A stretch of 64,000 bases of DNA, taken from positions 4,464,001 through 4,528,000 of the forward strand of contig NZ_VIWU01000001.1 in NCBI RefSeq assembly GCF_007994075.1. Reading direction: 5' to 3'. Below are positions 1 to 8,347 of the stretch, in pieces. Position 1 is the first letter of the stretch. Every line of letters starts with the position of its first letter. The translations under genes and the position numbers were made by a program. The notes under the pieces are model-generated. The model did not search any database, was not told the DNA's origin, and saw only the letters and a list, made by a program, of their open reading frames with translations. This DNA is from Pseudonocardia hierapolitana (GTDB lineage Bacteria > Actinomycetota > Actinomycetes > Mycobacteriales > Pseudonocardiaceae).

Positions 1-597
1 CTGCTGCGGCTGGTCGCGCACGGCGTCGTGACGGCCTTCCCACCGGAGGAGGCGCGCATCGTGGTGGTCGACCACCGGCGCACCCTCCTCGGCGCGGTCC
101 CGGACTCCCACCTGATCGGCTACACCAGCACCGCCGACGCCACGGCGTCGGCCGCCCGCGACGTGGCCGACTCGCTGCGCAGGCGGCTGCCCGGCCCCGG
201 CGTCACCCCACGCGAGCTGAGGGAACGCAGCTGGTGGACCGGGCCCGACGTGTACGTCCTCGTCGACGACTACGACCTCGTCGCTCCCGGCGGCGGCTCG
301 GCGAACCCGCTGCTCCCGCTCGTCGAGTTCCTCGCGCAGGCCAAGGACGTCGGGCTGCACCTCGTCGTCGCCCGGCGCTGCGGCGGGGCCGCGCGGGCCC
401 TGTACGACCCCGTGCTCGGGCGGCTGCGCGAGCTCGCCGTTCCGGGCCTCGTCATGAACGGCAGCCCCGACGAGGGCGCCCTGCTCGGCACGGCCAAGCC
501 CGCGTCCGAGCCGCCGGGGCGCGGGGTGCTGGTCGACCGGCGCCGCAACACCCGCCGCGTCCAGCTCGCGTGGCTGCCGCCGGACGAGGACGCCTAG
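1..597 (+). CDS. eccC: Type VII secretion ATPase EccC, C-terminal part (partial)
   Basis: The 5' end lies outside the window; 198 residues of the last FtsK/SpoIIIE-type ATPase module are visible. EccC proteins are membrane-anchored multi-ATPase motors that recognise and export WXG100 substrates through the ESX pore. A hydrophobic Walker-B-like strand VYVLVDDYDLV lies near visible residues 84-94, followed by the typical segment LLPLVEFLAQAKDVGLHLVVARR and a C-terminal stretch ending RRVQLAWLP. The next gene starts in the TAG stop (TAGTG). The order eccC, Rv3446c-like gene, two WXG100 genes, rplM matches the mycobacterial ESX-4 locus, so this is most likely EccC4. The family call is firm; the ESX-4 subtype is inferred from synteny. 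Confidence 0.9.
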   Translation: MLRLVAHGVVTAFPPEEARIVVVDHRRTLLGAVPDSHLIGYTSTADATASAARDVADSLRRRLPGPGVTPRELRERSWWTGPDVYVLVDDYDLVAPGGGSANPLLPLVEFLAQAKDVGLHLVVARRCGGAARALYDPVLGRLRELAVPGLVMNGSPDEGALLGTAKPASEPPGRGVLVDRRRNTRRVQLAWLPPDEDA

Positions 598-1931
598 TGC
601 GCCCCGTGCGCGTCGCCGTCCAGGAAGGCGCCGGCTTCGTCCGGATCGCGGGCGCGGGGGACGACGGCGCGCCGTGGCTGATCGCCGAGCTGCCCGCCTC
701 GGGGCCCGGGGTCGCCGCGCTGCTCGCCGACCTGGTCGGCCCGCCTCCGCGGGAGCTGGTGCTCGTCCACCCCGCGCGGTGGCCGCCCGAACGCGCCGCG
801 CAGTGGGCCCGGGACTGCGCCGGGCTCGCCGCCGCGGTGCGCACCGTGCCCGCCCCGCTCGCAGCCGCAGGCGAGGGCGAGGTGGCCGTGCTCGACGTCG
901 GCGCGTCCACGACGGAGGCCACCCGGCTGGACGCGGCCGGCCGCGTCCGGGCCGTTGCCGCCGGGGAGGTGGGCGGGCGGCTCCTCGACGAGCTGGTGGC
1001 CGCGCACACCGGCCGCGACCCGGCGGCGGCCCGGGCGGTGCGGGAGGCGCTGTCGCTGCTCCCGGCCGTCGACGGCGTCGAAGCCGCGCAGGTGCGGCCG
1101 TTGCTCGCCGAGCCGCTGACGGCCGCGGTGGCGGCGCTGCGCGAGGTGGTGTCGGGCGCTCCCCGCGTCGTGCTGATCGGCGGGGTGGCCCGTACCCCGC
1201 TGCTGGCCCGCGTGGTCGACGAGTCAGGCCTCACGCAGGCCGAGGTGCCTCCACGCCCGGAGGCGGCCGCGGTCCTGGGCGCCCTGGAACGCACCTTGGA
1301 GCCCCACTGCTCTCTCGAGCGCCCGGAAACAGCAGTACGGCTCCAAGCTGGGCCCTACCTGCCGCGGCTGCCTGCTCGTCCGAGGCGGGCCCTGCGGGGG
1401 GCGCTTCTGGGGGTTGCTGCTGCTGTTGGACTCGCCTCGTTGCTCCTGCTCGGGTGGCTCTTGGTGCCGCCCGGCGCCGAGGCCGTGCCGGCGGGTGCCC
1501 TCGTGCAGTACGGCTACCGGCTCGACGTGCCCGCGGGCTGGGAGCACACCGGCGGGCTCCCCGAGCGGCGCAGGGTTCTGCTCACCCCGGTCGCCGCGCC
1601 CGAGGGCAGCGACCTGATCGCCGTCGAGCGCTCCCCGCTCGGCTACGACACGGCCGCCGAGCCGCAGCGGGCGCGGGCCGAGCTGCGCGCCGCGTACGAC
1701 GCCGCGCTGCGGGAGGGCTCCGCGTTCTCCGGTTACGACCCGGCCGGGCACTTCGCCGGGCGGCAGGTCACCGCGTACCGGCAGGAGGATCCGGGCGGAA
1801 CCGTCGTCGACTGGTACGTCGTGCTCGACCGTGACGCGCAGCTCAGCGTCGGCTGCCGGCACACGCCCGCGGGTGCGGAGGCGGTGCGGGCGGCGTGCGC
1901 CGTCGTCGTGGCGTCGGTTCGCGCCGGCTGA
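597..1931 (+). CDS. Type VII secretion-associated protein (Rv3446c-like)
   Basis: This 444-residue protein appears to have three parts. Residues 1-260 resemble an actin/Hsp70-type ATPase fold, with VLDVGASTTE near residue 100 and VVLIGGVARTPLL near residue 185. A single hydrophobic membrane segment follows at about 266-290. A C-terminal extracytoplasmic domain of about 150 residues starts at VQYGYRLDVPAGWEH. This architecture and the position between eccC and two WXG100 genes fit the ESX-4-associated Rv3446c family, whose biochemical role is not known. GTG at 597 shares its G with the eccC stop; GTG at 606 is an alternative. It is probably translationally coupled to eccC. Confidence 0.85.
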   Translation: MRPVRVAVQEGAGFVRIAGAGDDGAPWLIAELPASGPGVAALLADLVGPPPRELVLVHPARWPPERAAQWARDCAGLAAAVRTVPAPLAAAGEGEVAVLDVGASTTEATRLDAAGRVRAVAAGEVGGRLLDELVAAHTGRDPAAARAVREALSLLPAVDGVEAAQVRPLLAEPLTAAVAALREVVSGAPRVVLIGGVARTPLLARVVDESGLTQAEVPPRPEAAAVLGALERTLEPHCSLERPETAVRLQAGPYLPRLPARPRRALRGALLGVAAAVGLASLLLLGWLLVPPGAEAVPAGALVQYGYRLDVPAGWEHTGGLPERRRVLLTPVAAPEGSDLIAVERSPLGYDTAAEPQRARAELRAAYDAALREGSAFSGYDPAGHFAGRQVTAYRQEDPGGTVVDWYVVLDRDAQLSVGCRHTPAGAEAVRAACAVVVASVRAG

Positions 1932-2052
1932 GGGGACCAGCGGCCTCCGCCTCGCTCCGAGCGTTCACAGCTGCGAACGATCCGCCGCATTCCGCCCCGG
2001 CGGAGCGGGTGTCGGTGCGAGCGTGACGGCATCCGCACGGGAGGAGACCGGC

Positions 2053-2364
2053 ATGACCCAGGGGTTCGGCACCAGCGTCGAGGAGATGCAGGCGGCCGCG
2101 AAGCACGTGCTCAGCGTGAACGACACGGTGCAGGCCGACCTCGCCACGTTGCGAGCGCGGCTCGCCCCGCTCGCCGGGGCGTGGCGGGGCGCGGCCGCCA
2201 CCGAGTTCGCCAACCTCATGGTGCGCTGGGACACCGATGCCAAGGCGCTGAACGACGCCCTGCGCGGCATCGGCGAGTCGATCCAGGGCAGCGGCGTGAG
2301 CTACCAGGCGCAGGAGGACCAGCACACGAGCGACATGTCCGCGATCCGCGCGGCGTTGGGCTGA
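2053..2364 (+). CDS. esxU: WXG100 family protein (EsxU-like)
   Basis: A 103-residue helical-hairpin protein with the WXG motif as W-R-G at residue 44, inside LAGAWRGAAATEF, the diagnostic turn of ESAT-6/CFP-10 proteins. ATG at 2053 is preceded by GAGGAG at 2041-2046. WXG100 proteins form heterodimers that are exported by EccC-type motors; the partner here is the next gene, 9 nt downstream. The name follows the position after an Rv3446c-like gene (Rv3445c, EsxU, in M. tuberculosis). Family certain, orthology by synteny. The 121 nt between the upstream stop and this ATG hold no recognisable gene. Confidence 0.9.
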   Translation: MTQGFGTSVEEMQAAAKHVLSVNDTVQADLATLRARLAPLAGAWRGAAATEFANLMVRWDTDAKALNDALRGIGESIQGSGVSYQAQEDQHTSDMSAIRAALG

Positions 2365-2373
2365 GGGGGAGTC

Positions 2374-2664
2374 ATGAGCGAGATCAAGGTCACCTTCGCG
2401 GCGCTCGAGGCCGCGCAGTCCGACGTCTCCGGCGTGGCCGGCCGGATGACCGGCCAGCTGGAGGACCTGAAGCGGTTCCTGGCGCCGCTGGTCGCCACCT
2501 GGGAGGGCCAGGCCGCCACCGAGTACCAGGCCAAGCAGCGTCAGTGGGACACCGCCGCCGCAGGCCTCGCGAACGTGCTGGGGCGGATCGGCGTCGCGCT
2601 GGGCACGGCGAACGAGAGCTACCGTCAGGTCGAACAGTCCAACGCATCACGCTGGCGCGCGTGA
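2374..2664 (+). CDS. esxT: WXG100 family protein (EsxT-like)
   Basis: A 96-residue WXG100 protein with the turn motif W-E-G at residue 43 (VATWEGQAATEYQ). It is the likely dimer partner of the upstream WXG100 protein and corresponds in position to Rv3444c (EsxT). The start is supported by GAGGGGGA just upstream of the ATG. The usual YxxxD/E secretion signal is not sharp: the C-terminus reads SYRQVEQSNASRWRA, with Y followed three residues later by E. The gene ends 209 nt before rplM, after which a hairpin and a new promoter appear, so the ESX operon probably stops here. Confidence 0.9.
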   Translation: MSEIKVTFAALEAAQSDVSGVAGRMTGQLEDLKRFLAPLVATWEGQAATEYQAKQRQWDTAAAGLANVLGRIGVALGTANESYRQVEQSNASRWRA

Positions 2665-2679
2665 GCGAAGGGGTCCCGC

Positions 2680-2713
2680 TTCGTCGGAGGGGGGCGTTTT
2701 GACCCTCCTCCGA
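2680..2713 (+). terminator. Hairpin after the ESX-4 genes
   Basis: CGTCGGAGG pairs with CCTCCGACG (9 bp), with a T-containing loop that includes TTTTGA. It follows the last WXG100 stop by about 15 nt and overlaps the -35 region of the rplM promoter, so read-through and initiation may compete here. No T-tract follows; that is common in GC-rich actinobacteria. Seen directly; function inferred. Confidence 0.5.
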
Positions 2714-2728
2714 CGCGGCGGGTACCCT
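2699..2728 (+). promoter_or_regulatory. Probable rplM-rpsI promoter
   Basis: TTGACC (2699-2704), an 18-nt spacer and TACCCT (2723-2728) resemble a housekeeping sigma promoter, with a start expected near 2735. That leaves a leader of about 140 nt before the rplM GTG, rich in short GC palindromes such as ccgtgccaccacgg. No ribosomal-protein binding structure was recognised in it. Confidence 0.55.
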
Positions 2729-2873
2729 CGTTATTCGATGTGCGGCGGGTGGACACCCGCGGCCGTGCCACCACGGCCCGCACGGCCCGGCCCACGGGCC
2801 CGGCGCCCCAGCATGCCGCACTCACGCACCAGAGGCAGCTCCCACGAGCAGACGACAGCGACGAGGTAGGTCC

Positions 2874-3317
2874 GTGCCCACGTACAGCCCCAAGCCCGGC
2901 GAGATCACCCGCGCCTGGCACGTGATCGACGCCACGGACGTGGTGCTCGGCCGCCTCGCCACGCATGCCGCCACCCTGCTGCGCGGCAAGCACAAGCCGA
3001 CCTACGCCCCGCACATGGACACGGGCGACTTCGTCATCATCGTCAACGCCGAGAAGATCGCGGTGTCCGGCACCAAGCGGGACGACAAGTTCGTCTACCG
3101 CCACAGCGGCTTCCCCGGCGGCCTCAAGCAGCGCTCCGTCGGCGAGATGATCGAGAAGCACCCGGACCGGCTGGTCGAGAAGGCGATCAAGGGCATGCTC
3201 CCGAAGAACCGCCTCGGCCGGGCGATGGCCAAGAAGCTCAAGGTCTACGCCGGCCCCGAGCACCCGCACGCCGCGCAGAAGCCGGCCGCGTTCGAGATCA
3301 CCCAGGTCGCCCAGTGA
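2874..3317 (+). CDS. rplM: 50S ribosomal protein L13
   Basis: A 147-residue L13 of normal family length, an early assembly protein of the large subunit that binds 23S rRNA. Clear signatures are [16 protein letters not shown] near residue 13, the LLRGKHKP segment, and the conserved [10 protein letters not shown] block at about 75-85, followed by [10 protein letters not shown]. The GTG start is preceded by GAGGTAGG at 2862-2869. It overlaps rpsI by 4 nt (GTGA), so S9 is probably made by coupled translation. The pair forms the usual L13-S9 operon. Confidence 0.98.
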   Translation: MPTYSPKPGEITRAWHVIDATDVVLGRLATHAATLLRGKHKPTYAPHMDTGDFVIIVNAEKIAVSGTKRDDKFVYRHSGFPGGLKQRSVGEMIEKHPDRLVEKAIKGMLPKNRLGRAMAKKLKVYAGPEHPHAAQKPAAFEITQVAQ

Positions 3318-3886
3318 CCACTCCAGAAGCGACCACGCCAGAAGAGGGACAGCCCGTGACCACGCCCGAGTCCGAGTTCGAGGCCGTCGAGGAGGCCGCG
3401 GTCGACGCCGAGGCCACCGAGCTCGCCGACGCTGCCGACGAGTACGACACCGAGATCGGTGCCGACGTCGCGCTGCCCGAGATCCCGGCCGTCTACTCCG
3501 ACCGCCCGATCCAGACCGTCGGCCGCCGCAAGGAGGCCGTGGTCCGTGTGCGGCTCATGCCCGGGTCCGGCGAGTTCCGCCTCAACGGCAAGTCGCTCGA
3601 GGAGTACTTCCCGAACAAGCTGCACCAGCAGCTGATCCGCGAGCCGCTGGTCACGGTCGAGAAGACCGAGCGCTTCGACATCTTCGCCAACCTCAAGGGC
3701 GGCGGCACCTCCGGCCAGGCCGGTGCGCTGCGGCTGGCCATTGCCCGTGCGCTGATCGAGGCCGACTCCGAGGACCGCCCGCCGCTCAAGAAGGCCGGCT
3801 TCCTCACCCGTGACCCGCGGGTCATCGAGCGCAAGAAGTACGGCCTGAAGAAGGCCCGCAAGGCACCTCAGTACAGCAAGCGCTGA
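3314..3886 (+). CDS. rpsI: 30S ribosomal protein S9
   Basis: S9 sits in the head of the small subunit and its C-terminal tail reaches the P-site tRNA; the required end [12 protein letters not shown] is present. [18 protein letters not shown] and [19 protein letters not shown] are family signatures. The N-terminus carries an extension of about 55 residues that is strongly acidic (many E/D/A), longer than in mycobacteria. GTG at 3314 overlaps the rplM stop; GTG at 3356 has the better ribosome binding site (AGAGGGA at 3343-3349) and would give 176 residues, so the true start is uncertain. glmM follows 4 nt after the stop. Confidence 0.97.
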   Translation: MTTPEATTPEEGQPVTTPESEFEAVEEAAVDAEATELADAADEYDTEIGADVALPEIPAVYSDRPIQTVGRRKEAVVRVRLMPGSGEFRLNGKSLEEYFPNKLHQQLIREPLVTVEKTERFDIFANLKGGGTSGQAGALRLAIARALIEADSEDRPPLKKAGFLTRDPRVIERKKYGLKKARKAPQYSKR

Positions 3887-3890
3887 CGTT

Positions 3891-5234
3891 TTGAGCGCAC
3901 GGCGTCTGTTCGGCACCGACGGCGTCCGCGGACTGGCCAACGGCGAGCTCCTCATCCCGGAGCTCGCCGTGGCGCTCTCCGCGTCGGCTGCCCGCGTGCT
4001 CGCCGAGCGCGACCGCTCGCGCCGCCCGATCGCCGTCGTCGGCCGGGACCCGCGCGCGAGCGGCGAGATGCTCGAGGCCGCGGTCGTCGCCGGGCTCACC
4101 TCGGCCGGTGCCGACGCGGTGCGCGTCGGGGTCCTGCCCACGCCCGCGGTGGCGTTCCTGGTGGGTGACCTCGGGGCCGATCTCGGCGTGATGATCTCCG
4201 CGTCGCACAACCCGATGCCGGACAACGGCATCAAGCTGTTCGCGGCAGGCGGCCACAAGCTCCCCGACTCGGTGGAGAGCGCCGTCGAGGACGGGCTGGG
4301 CGCCGCCGCGGAACGGCCCACCGGTGCGGCCATCGGGCGGGTGCGCGACCTCGCCGACGCCGTCGATCGGTACCGCGACCACCTGCTCGCCGTCACGCCG
4401 GCCCCGCTGGCCGGGCTGCGTGTGGTGGTCGACTGCGCGCACGGCGCCGCCTCCACCGTCGCTCCGGGGACCTACCGGCGGGCCGGCGCCGACGTCGTGG
4501 CGCTGCACGCAGAGCCCGACGGGCTCAACATCAACGACGGCGTCGGCTCCACGCACCTCGGGCCGCTCCGGGAGGCCGTCCGGGCGCACGGCGCCGACCT
4601 GGGCATCGCCCACGACGGCGACGCCGACCGCTGCCTCGCCGTCGACGCCACCGGCGCCGAGGTCGACGGCGACCAGATCATGGCCGTGCTGGCCGTCGCC
4701 ATGAGGGAGTCGGGCGAGCTGGCAGACGACACCCTCGTCGCCACCGTCATGAGCAACCTCGGCCTGCACCTGGCGATGCGCGAGGCCGGGATCACGGTCC
4801 GCACCACGGCGGTCGGCGACCGGTACGTGCTGGAGGAGCTGCGCGAGGGCGGGTTCAGCCTCGGCGGCGAGCAGTCGGGGCACGTGGTCATGCCGCGGTA
4901 CTCCACCACCGGCGACGGCTTGCTCACCGCGCTGCGGCTCATGGCGCGCATGGCAGCCACCGGCCGCTCCCTCGCCGATCTCGCCGCGATCGTCACGCCC
5001 CTGCCTCAGGTGCTGCAGAACGTGCGGGTGGCCGACAAGGCCGCGGTGGCCGGGTCGGCCGCCGTCCGCGAGGCCGTCGAGAAGGCCGAGGTCGAGCTCG
5101 GCGGTTCCGGCCGCGTGCTGCTGCGGCCGTCGGGCACGGAGCAGCTCGTGCGCGTGATGGTCGAGGCGCCCACGGCCGAGCAGGCCCGGGCCACCGCGGG
5201 GCGGTTGGCCGAGATCGTCGCGGCGGCCCGATAG
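3891..5234 (+). CDS. glmM: Phosphoglucosamine mutase
   Basis: GlmM converts glucosamine-6-phosphate to glucosamine-1-phosphate for UDP-GlcNAc and peptidoglycan. The 447-residue length is standard. It starts [11 protein letters not shown]; the phosphoserine loop [11 protein letters not shown] lies near residues 103-113, the metal loop DGDADRC near 242-248, the sugar-binding GGEQSGH near 326 and the phosphate-binding [13 protein letters not shown] near 410. A TTG start 4 nt after rpsI fits a coupled rplM-rpsI-glmM operon, the order seen in mycobacteria. Confidence 0.97.
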   Translation: MSARRLFGTDGVRGLANGELLIPELAVALSASAARVLAERDRSRRPIAVVGRDPRASGEMLEAAVVAGLTSAGADAVRVGVLPTPAVAFLVGDLGADLGVMISASHNPMPDNGIKLFAAGGHKLPDSVESAVEDGLGAAAERPTGAAIGRVRDLADAVDRYRDHLLAVTPAPLAGLRVVVDCAHGAASTVAPGTYRRAGADVVALHAEPDGLNINDGVGSTHLGPLREAVRAHGADLGIAHDGDADRCLAVDATGAEVDGDQIMAVLAVAMRESGELADDTLVATVMSNLGLHLAMREAGITVRTTAVGDRYVLEELREGGFSLGGEQSGHVVMPRYSTTGDGLLTALRLMARMAATGRSLADLAAIVTPLPQVLQNVRVADKAAVAGSAAVREAVEKAEVELGGSGRVLLRPSGTEQLVRVMVEAPTAEQARATAGRLAEIVAAAR

Positions 5235-5238
5235 CGGC

Positions 5239-6432
5239 TCAGGGCGAGGTGTCGACCCCGGCGTAGGCGTGTGCGAACCAGCGCGCCAGCAGCGGGTCGC
5301 CCAGCAGCGCCGCCAGCCAGCCCTCCCGCGCGCCGTTCGTGAACCCGCCCGGCACGGTGCCCGCAGGCTCCGTGCCGTCGTGGAGGCCGGCGAGGAGGAT
5401 CCGCAGGTACCACAGCGAGAAGGCCTCGGTCCGCCAGATCGCGGGCAGCCGGGTGGCGGAGTACGCGGCCAGGCGGCGGTCGTCGCCCGCCGGGCCGAGG
5501 CGGTCGATCAACCCGGCGGCCAGTTCGACGGCGTCCTGGATGGCCAGGTTCATCCCCTTGCCTGCCGCGGCCGTGATGAGGTGCGCGGCGTCGCCTGCGA
5601 GGAAGAGTCGGCCGTCCTGCATGGGTTCGTTCACGCGAACGCGGAGATCGACCAGGACCGGCTCGCTGAACGGCACCCCGTCGAGCTTGCCGTGGATGTC
5701 GAGGCGGAGCCCCAGCTCCTCGCGGATCCGGTCCTCCGGCCAGTCCGCGGCCGTGTCCGTGCCCGGCACCTCCACGTAGTAGCGCGTCTGCTGGGGCCCC
5801 CTGCGCATCTGCCCCGCGAAGCCCCGCGGGTGCAGCCCGTAGATCGTGTGCTCCTCCAACGGCGGGGCGTCGGCGATCACCGCGACGATGCGGGCGGGCA
5901 GGTCCACCTCGTTCGTCCGCAGGCCCGTCATCGCGGTCGCGACCACGCTGTGCGCGCCCTCGCACCCGACCACGGCTTGCGCGCGGATCTCGCTCCCGTC
6001 CGCACGCATGACGACGACACCGTCGCCGTTCTGGCGCACCGCGGCGATGGGCGTGCTGAACCGGACGTCGCCGCCGTCGGCGACCAGCGCGTCGCACAGG
6101 GCCCCGACCAGCTGGTGCTGCGGATAGATGTAGTTCGTGCGGCCGCCGGTCAGCCCGCCGTAGTCGAACACCGTCGACGCGGTCGGGGTCCGGAACTCCA
6201 TGCGGCCGTTCTGGATCGTGAACTCGAGATCCACGTCCGCGATCCCCACACTGCGCAGCAGCTCGACAGACCGGTACTCGATCAGGCCTGCCCCCGGCTT
6301 GGCGGTGAGCTCGGCCCGCGACCGGCGCTCGAACACCGTGACCGGGATCCCGGCCCGCTGGAGCAGGCGAGCGAGTACGAGGCCGGCTGGACCGGCACCC
6401 ACGACGACGACATCCCCCGTGACATCCCCCAC
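5239..6432 (-). CDS. FAD-dependent monooxygenase (PobA/UbiH-like)
   Basis: A group-A flavoprotein hydroxylase of about 397 residues. The N-terminal dinucleotide fold VVGAGPAGLVLARLL begins near residue 9, with VFERRSRAE at the end of the second strand. The C-terminal FAD motif GDAAHLITAAAGKGMN is at about 280-295. The IGAGPAG-start, the segment ELLRSVGIAD and FTIQNGRMEF resemble 4-hydroxybenzoate 3-hydroxylase, but substrate residues cannot be judged by eye. The GTG at 6432 is chosen because the FAD fold starts nine residues later; the reading frame stays open to 6690 with no homology. It converges on glmM with a 4-nt gap and diverges from the EspC-like pair. Confidence 0.85.
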   Translation of the reverse strand: MGDVTGDVVVVGAGPAGLVLARLLQRAGIPVTVFERRSRAELTAKPGAGLIEYRSVELLRSVGIADVDLEFTIQNGRMEFRTPTASTVFDYGGLTGGRTNYIYPQHQLVGALCDALVADGGDVRFSTPIAAVRQNGDGVVVMRADGSEIRAQAVVGCEGAHSVVATAMTGLRTNEVDLPARIVAVIADAPPLEEHTIYGLHPRGFAGQMRRGPQQTRYYVEVPGTDTAADWPEDRIREELGLRLDIHGKLDGVPFSEPVLVDLRVRVNEPMQDGRLFLAGDAAHLITAAAGKGMNLAIQDAVELAAGLIDRLGPAGDDRRLAAYSATRLPAIWRTEAFSLWYLRILLAGLHDGTEPAGTVPGGFTNGAREGWLAALLGDPLLARWFAHAYAGVDTSP

Positions 6433-6512
6433 GACGCCGCCAACGCGCTCCGCCTCGCGGTGATTTCCGCGTTCGCCCTCGGCGAAGGGTGGGTTCGGGG
6501 CACGATCGGCGC

Positions 6513-6779
6513 ATGCCGCCCGAGCTGCACCTGCGTCCCGACCGGCTGCACGATCACGCGCGCTCCGCGTCCGGGCTGGCGGAGGAGCTGCACGCGGCGC
6601 TGCGTGGCGCGCCGGCAGGCTTCGACGTCGAGCGGTTGCAGGGCGTCGTCGGTGCGGCGGTGCACGAGCTCGCGGAGCTGAGCGCCGCACTTCGCGCTGC
6701 CGCGGCGGCCGGGCTCGACGCCGATGCCCATGTGTCGGCCGTGCTGGTCCGCCTCAGGGATGCGCTGGACCAGCAGTGA
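6513..6779 (+). CDS. Small helical protein, ESX target (EspC/DUF2580-like)
   Basis: An 88-residue protein beginning MPPELHLRPDRLHDHARSAS, an alanine-rich helical pattern resembling the EspC/DUF2580 class of type VII secretion targets (a leading L-x-V/R-D-P-x-x-L followed by long amphipathic helices). No WXG and no signal peptide. It overlaps the next gene by 4 nt (ATGA type), so the two are coupled. Since an ESX-4 locus ends 3.8 kb upstream, an ESX-associated role is plausible. Assignment is by pattern only. Confidence 0.6.
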   Translation: MPPELHLRPDRLHDHARSASGLAEELHAALRGAPAGFDVERLQGVVGAAVHELAELSAALRAAAAAGLDADAHVSAVLVRLRDALDQQ

Positions 6780-7144
6780 CCGACGATCCGCTGCAGGAGG
6801 CGGCGCGGTGGGGTGCACGGCTCGCCGAGGTGCTCTGCGACGTCGGGCGCCGGGCCGGGGAGCTCGCGGAGCTGGTCGCCCGCGACTGGCCCGACCCCCG
6901 TGGCCGCGAGTGGGCCGAGCGCACCTCGGTGCTCTGCTCCCTGCTCGGGCGCGAGGCGACGACGGCGGCCGAGTTGGGCGAGTCGTACGCGCGGCAGGCG
7001 GCCGACGCGCCCACCCCGCCGCTCCCGGCGACCGGCGGCGCCGGCAGGCGAACCGGGATGCGGCTGGGCGGCACGGACGCCCAGCGCACCGACGACGAGC
7101 GCGGAATGCGGATCGCCGAGCTCGACCCACCGCCGTCCGGCTGA
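6776..7144 (+). CDS. Hypothetical protein paired with the EspC-like gene
   Basis: A 122-residue protein with two predicted helices (about 5-35 and 40-78: GREWAERTSVLCSLLGREATTAAELGESYAR) followed by a Pro/Gly/Arg-rich tail of about 40 residues. Its first 80 residues have the size and composition of a WXG100-like helical hairpin, with W at residue 39 but no WXG. It starts inside the stop of the preceding EspC-like gene. I do not recognise a family; a partner or chaperone for its neighbour is only a guess. Confidence 0.55.
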   Translation: MTDDPLQEAARWGARLAEVLCDVGRRAGELAELVARDWPDPRGREWAERTSVLCSLLGREATTAAELGESYARQAADAPTPPLPATGGAGRRTGMRLGGTDAQRTDDERGMRIAELDPPPSG

Positions 7145-7178
7145 CCGGCTCACAAACCCGAGCGGACGGTGCAACGAC

Positions 7179-7354
7179 GCCCGACTCGCCGTGTCGGGGT
7201 GTCGGACTCGCCGTGCTCGGGTGTCGGACTCGCCGTGTCCGGGTGTCGGACTCGCCGTGTCCGGGTGTCGGACTCGCCGTGTCGGGGTGCCCGACTCGCC
7301 GTGCGTGGATGTCGGACTCGCCGTGTCGGGATGTCGGACTCGCGGGTCTGGGCG
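7179..7354. repeat. 22-bp tandem repeat, eight units
   Basis: Eight head-to-tail units start at 7179, 7201, 7223, 7245, 7267, 7289, 7311 and 7333, an exact 22-nt period. The core of each is GTCGGACTCGCCGTG followed by a variable TCGGGGT-like tail. Differences are single substitutions such as gtc/gcc at positions 2-3. Downstream, three units with the reversed core CGAGTC begin at 7371, 7393 and 7414. The period is not a multiple of three, and no ORF with a ribosome binding site covers it. The 307 nt between the flanking genes contain only this element. Confidence 0.9.
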
Positions 7355-7451
7355 TTGCGGCTTCGTTCCGCGAGTCTTGCGTTCGGTCACGGCGAGTCCT
7401 GCGCTCCGCCGGGCGAGTCTTGCGTTCGGGCGCGGGGACTCGCGCCGTAGG

Positions 7452-8279
7452 TCAGGGGCGGGCGATGAGGGTGGTGCCGGGGACCTTGCCGTCGACGAGC
7501 ACGTCGACGCGGTCCTCGTCCTGCAGGTGGTGCAGCAGGAACGCGGTGACCAGGGCGCGGGTGCGGCGGCGGGTCTTGGCGTCGGGGCTGCCGGAGAGCA
7601 CGAAGTCGCTCCAGTGCGTGCCCTCGAGGAAGCCGGTGTGGGAGGCCTTGTCGAGGGTTCGCAGCCATACCGGCCCGCCCGCCGCCGCGGCGACCGGCTC
7701 GGCGTTGCCCGCGGCCGGTGCGACGGTGTCGCGGCCGGCGGCGAGGTGCAGCACCGGCACGGTGACGGCGCGCGCCGCGTCGTGGACGGTCGCGTGGGTC
7801 TGCGCCACCGCGATCGTGACGACGGCGGCGGCCCGCGGGTGGCCCTGTGCGGCGATGAGCGCGGCCGCGCCGCCGATCCCGTGTCCGGCGAAGGCCGTGC
7901 GGCGGGCGTCGACGCTGATCTTCCCGTCGCCGAGGCGCACTCCCACGCAGACGTCGAGGGTGGTGCGCAGGTCGGCGGCGAAACCGGCGTGGCTGGGCAG
8001 CGGCCCGCGGTGGCTACCGGGGGCGGCCGCGACGATGCCCCAGGACGCGAGGTGGCGCAGCAGGTCGGCGTAGCGCTCCGGGGGCTGCAGCCAGTCGTGC
8101 CCGAACGCGACGGCGGGCAGCCCCAGCCCTTCCTCGGGCGCGAAGACCACGCCGGGGAGGCCGACCATGCCGAGATCGCCGCGCAGCACCGTGTGCGGAC
8201 CGGGGCGCGACAGCCGCTCGACGGCGTCCTTGGCCCCGCGCACCTCGGGCGGTCGGAGAGCGGAGCGGGTGCGGGTCAC
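7452..8279 (-). CDS. Alpha/beta-hydrolase-fold protein lacking the nucleophilic serine
   Basis: A 275-residue protein with the dienelactone hydrolase/cutinase-like fold: GVVFAPEEGLGLPAVAFGHDWLQ in the first half, a strand-turn-helix AFAGHGIGGAAALIAAQGHP at about residues 132-151, the acid strand VLHLAAGRDTVAP near 180 and a late histidine in ASHTGFLEG near 215. In active members the turn is G-H-S-x-G; here it reads G-H-G-I-G, so the nucleophile is glycine. Asp and His positions look retained. It is divergent from nnr by 68 nt. Either an inactive hydrolase or one using another residue. Confidence 0.75.
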   Translation of the reverse strand: MTRTRSALRPPEVRGAKDAVERLSRPGPHTVLRGDLGMVGLPGVVFAPEEGLGLPAVAFGHDWLQPPERYADLLRHLASWGIVAAAPGSHRGPLPSHAGFAADLRTTLDVCVGVRLGDGKISVDARRTAFAGHGIGGAAALIAAQGHPRAAAVVTIAVAQTHATVHDAARAVTVPVLHLAAGRDTVAPAAGNAEPVAAAAGGPVWLRTLDKASHTGFLEGTHWSDFVLSGSPDAKTRRRTRALVTAFLLHHLQDEDRVDVLVDGKVPGTTLIARP

Positions 8280-8347
8280 ACGCGCACGTTAGCCGCCCGC
8301 GCGCGAGCGGGGCGACGGGACGCGCGCGTCGGCCCTACGCTCGTCGC

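Noticed and set aside
7179..7435. CRISPR array
   Set aside because: The 22-nt units are contiguous with no unique spacers, and no cas genes are nearby.
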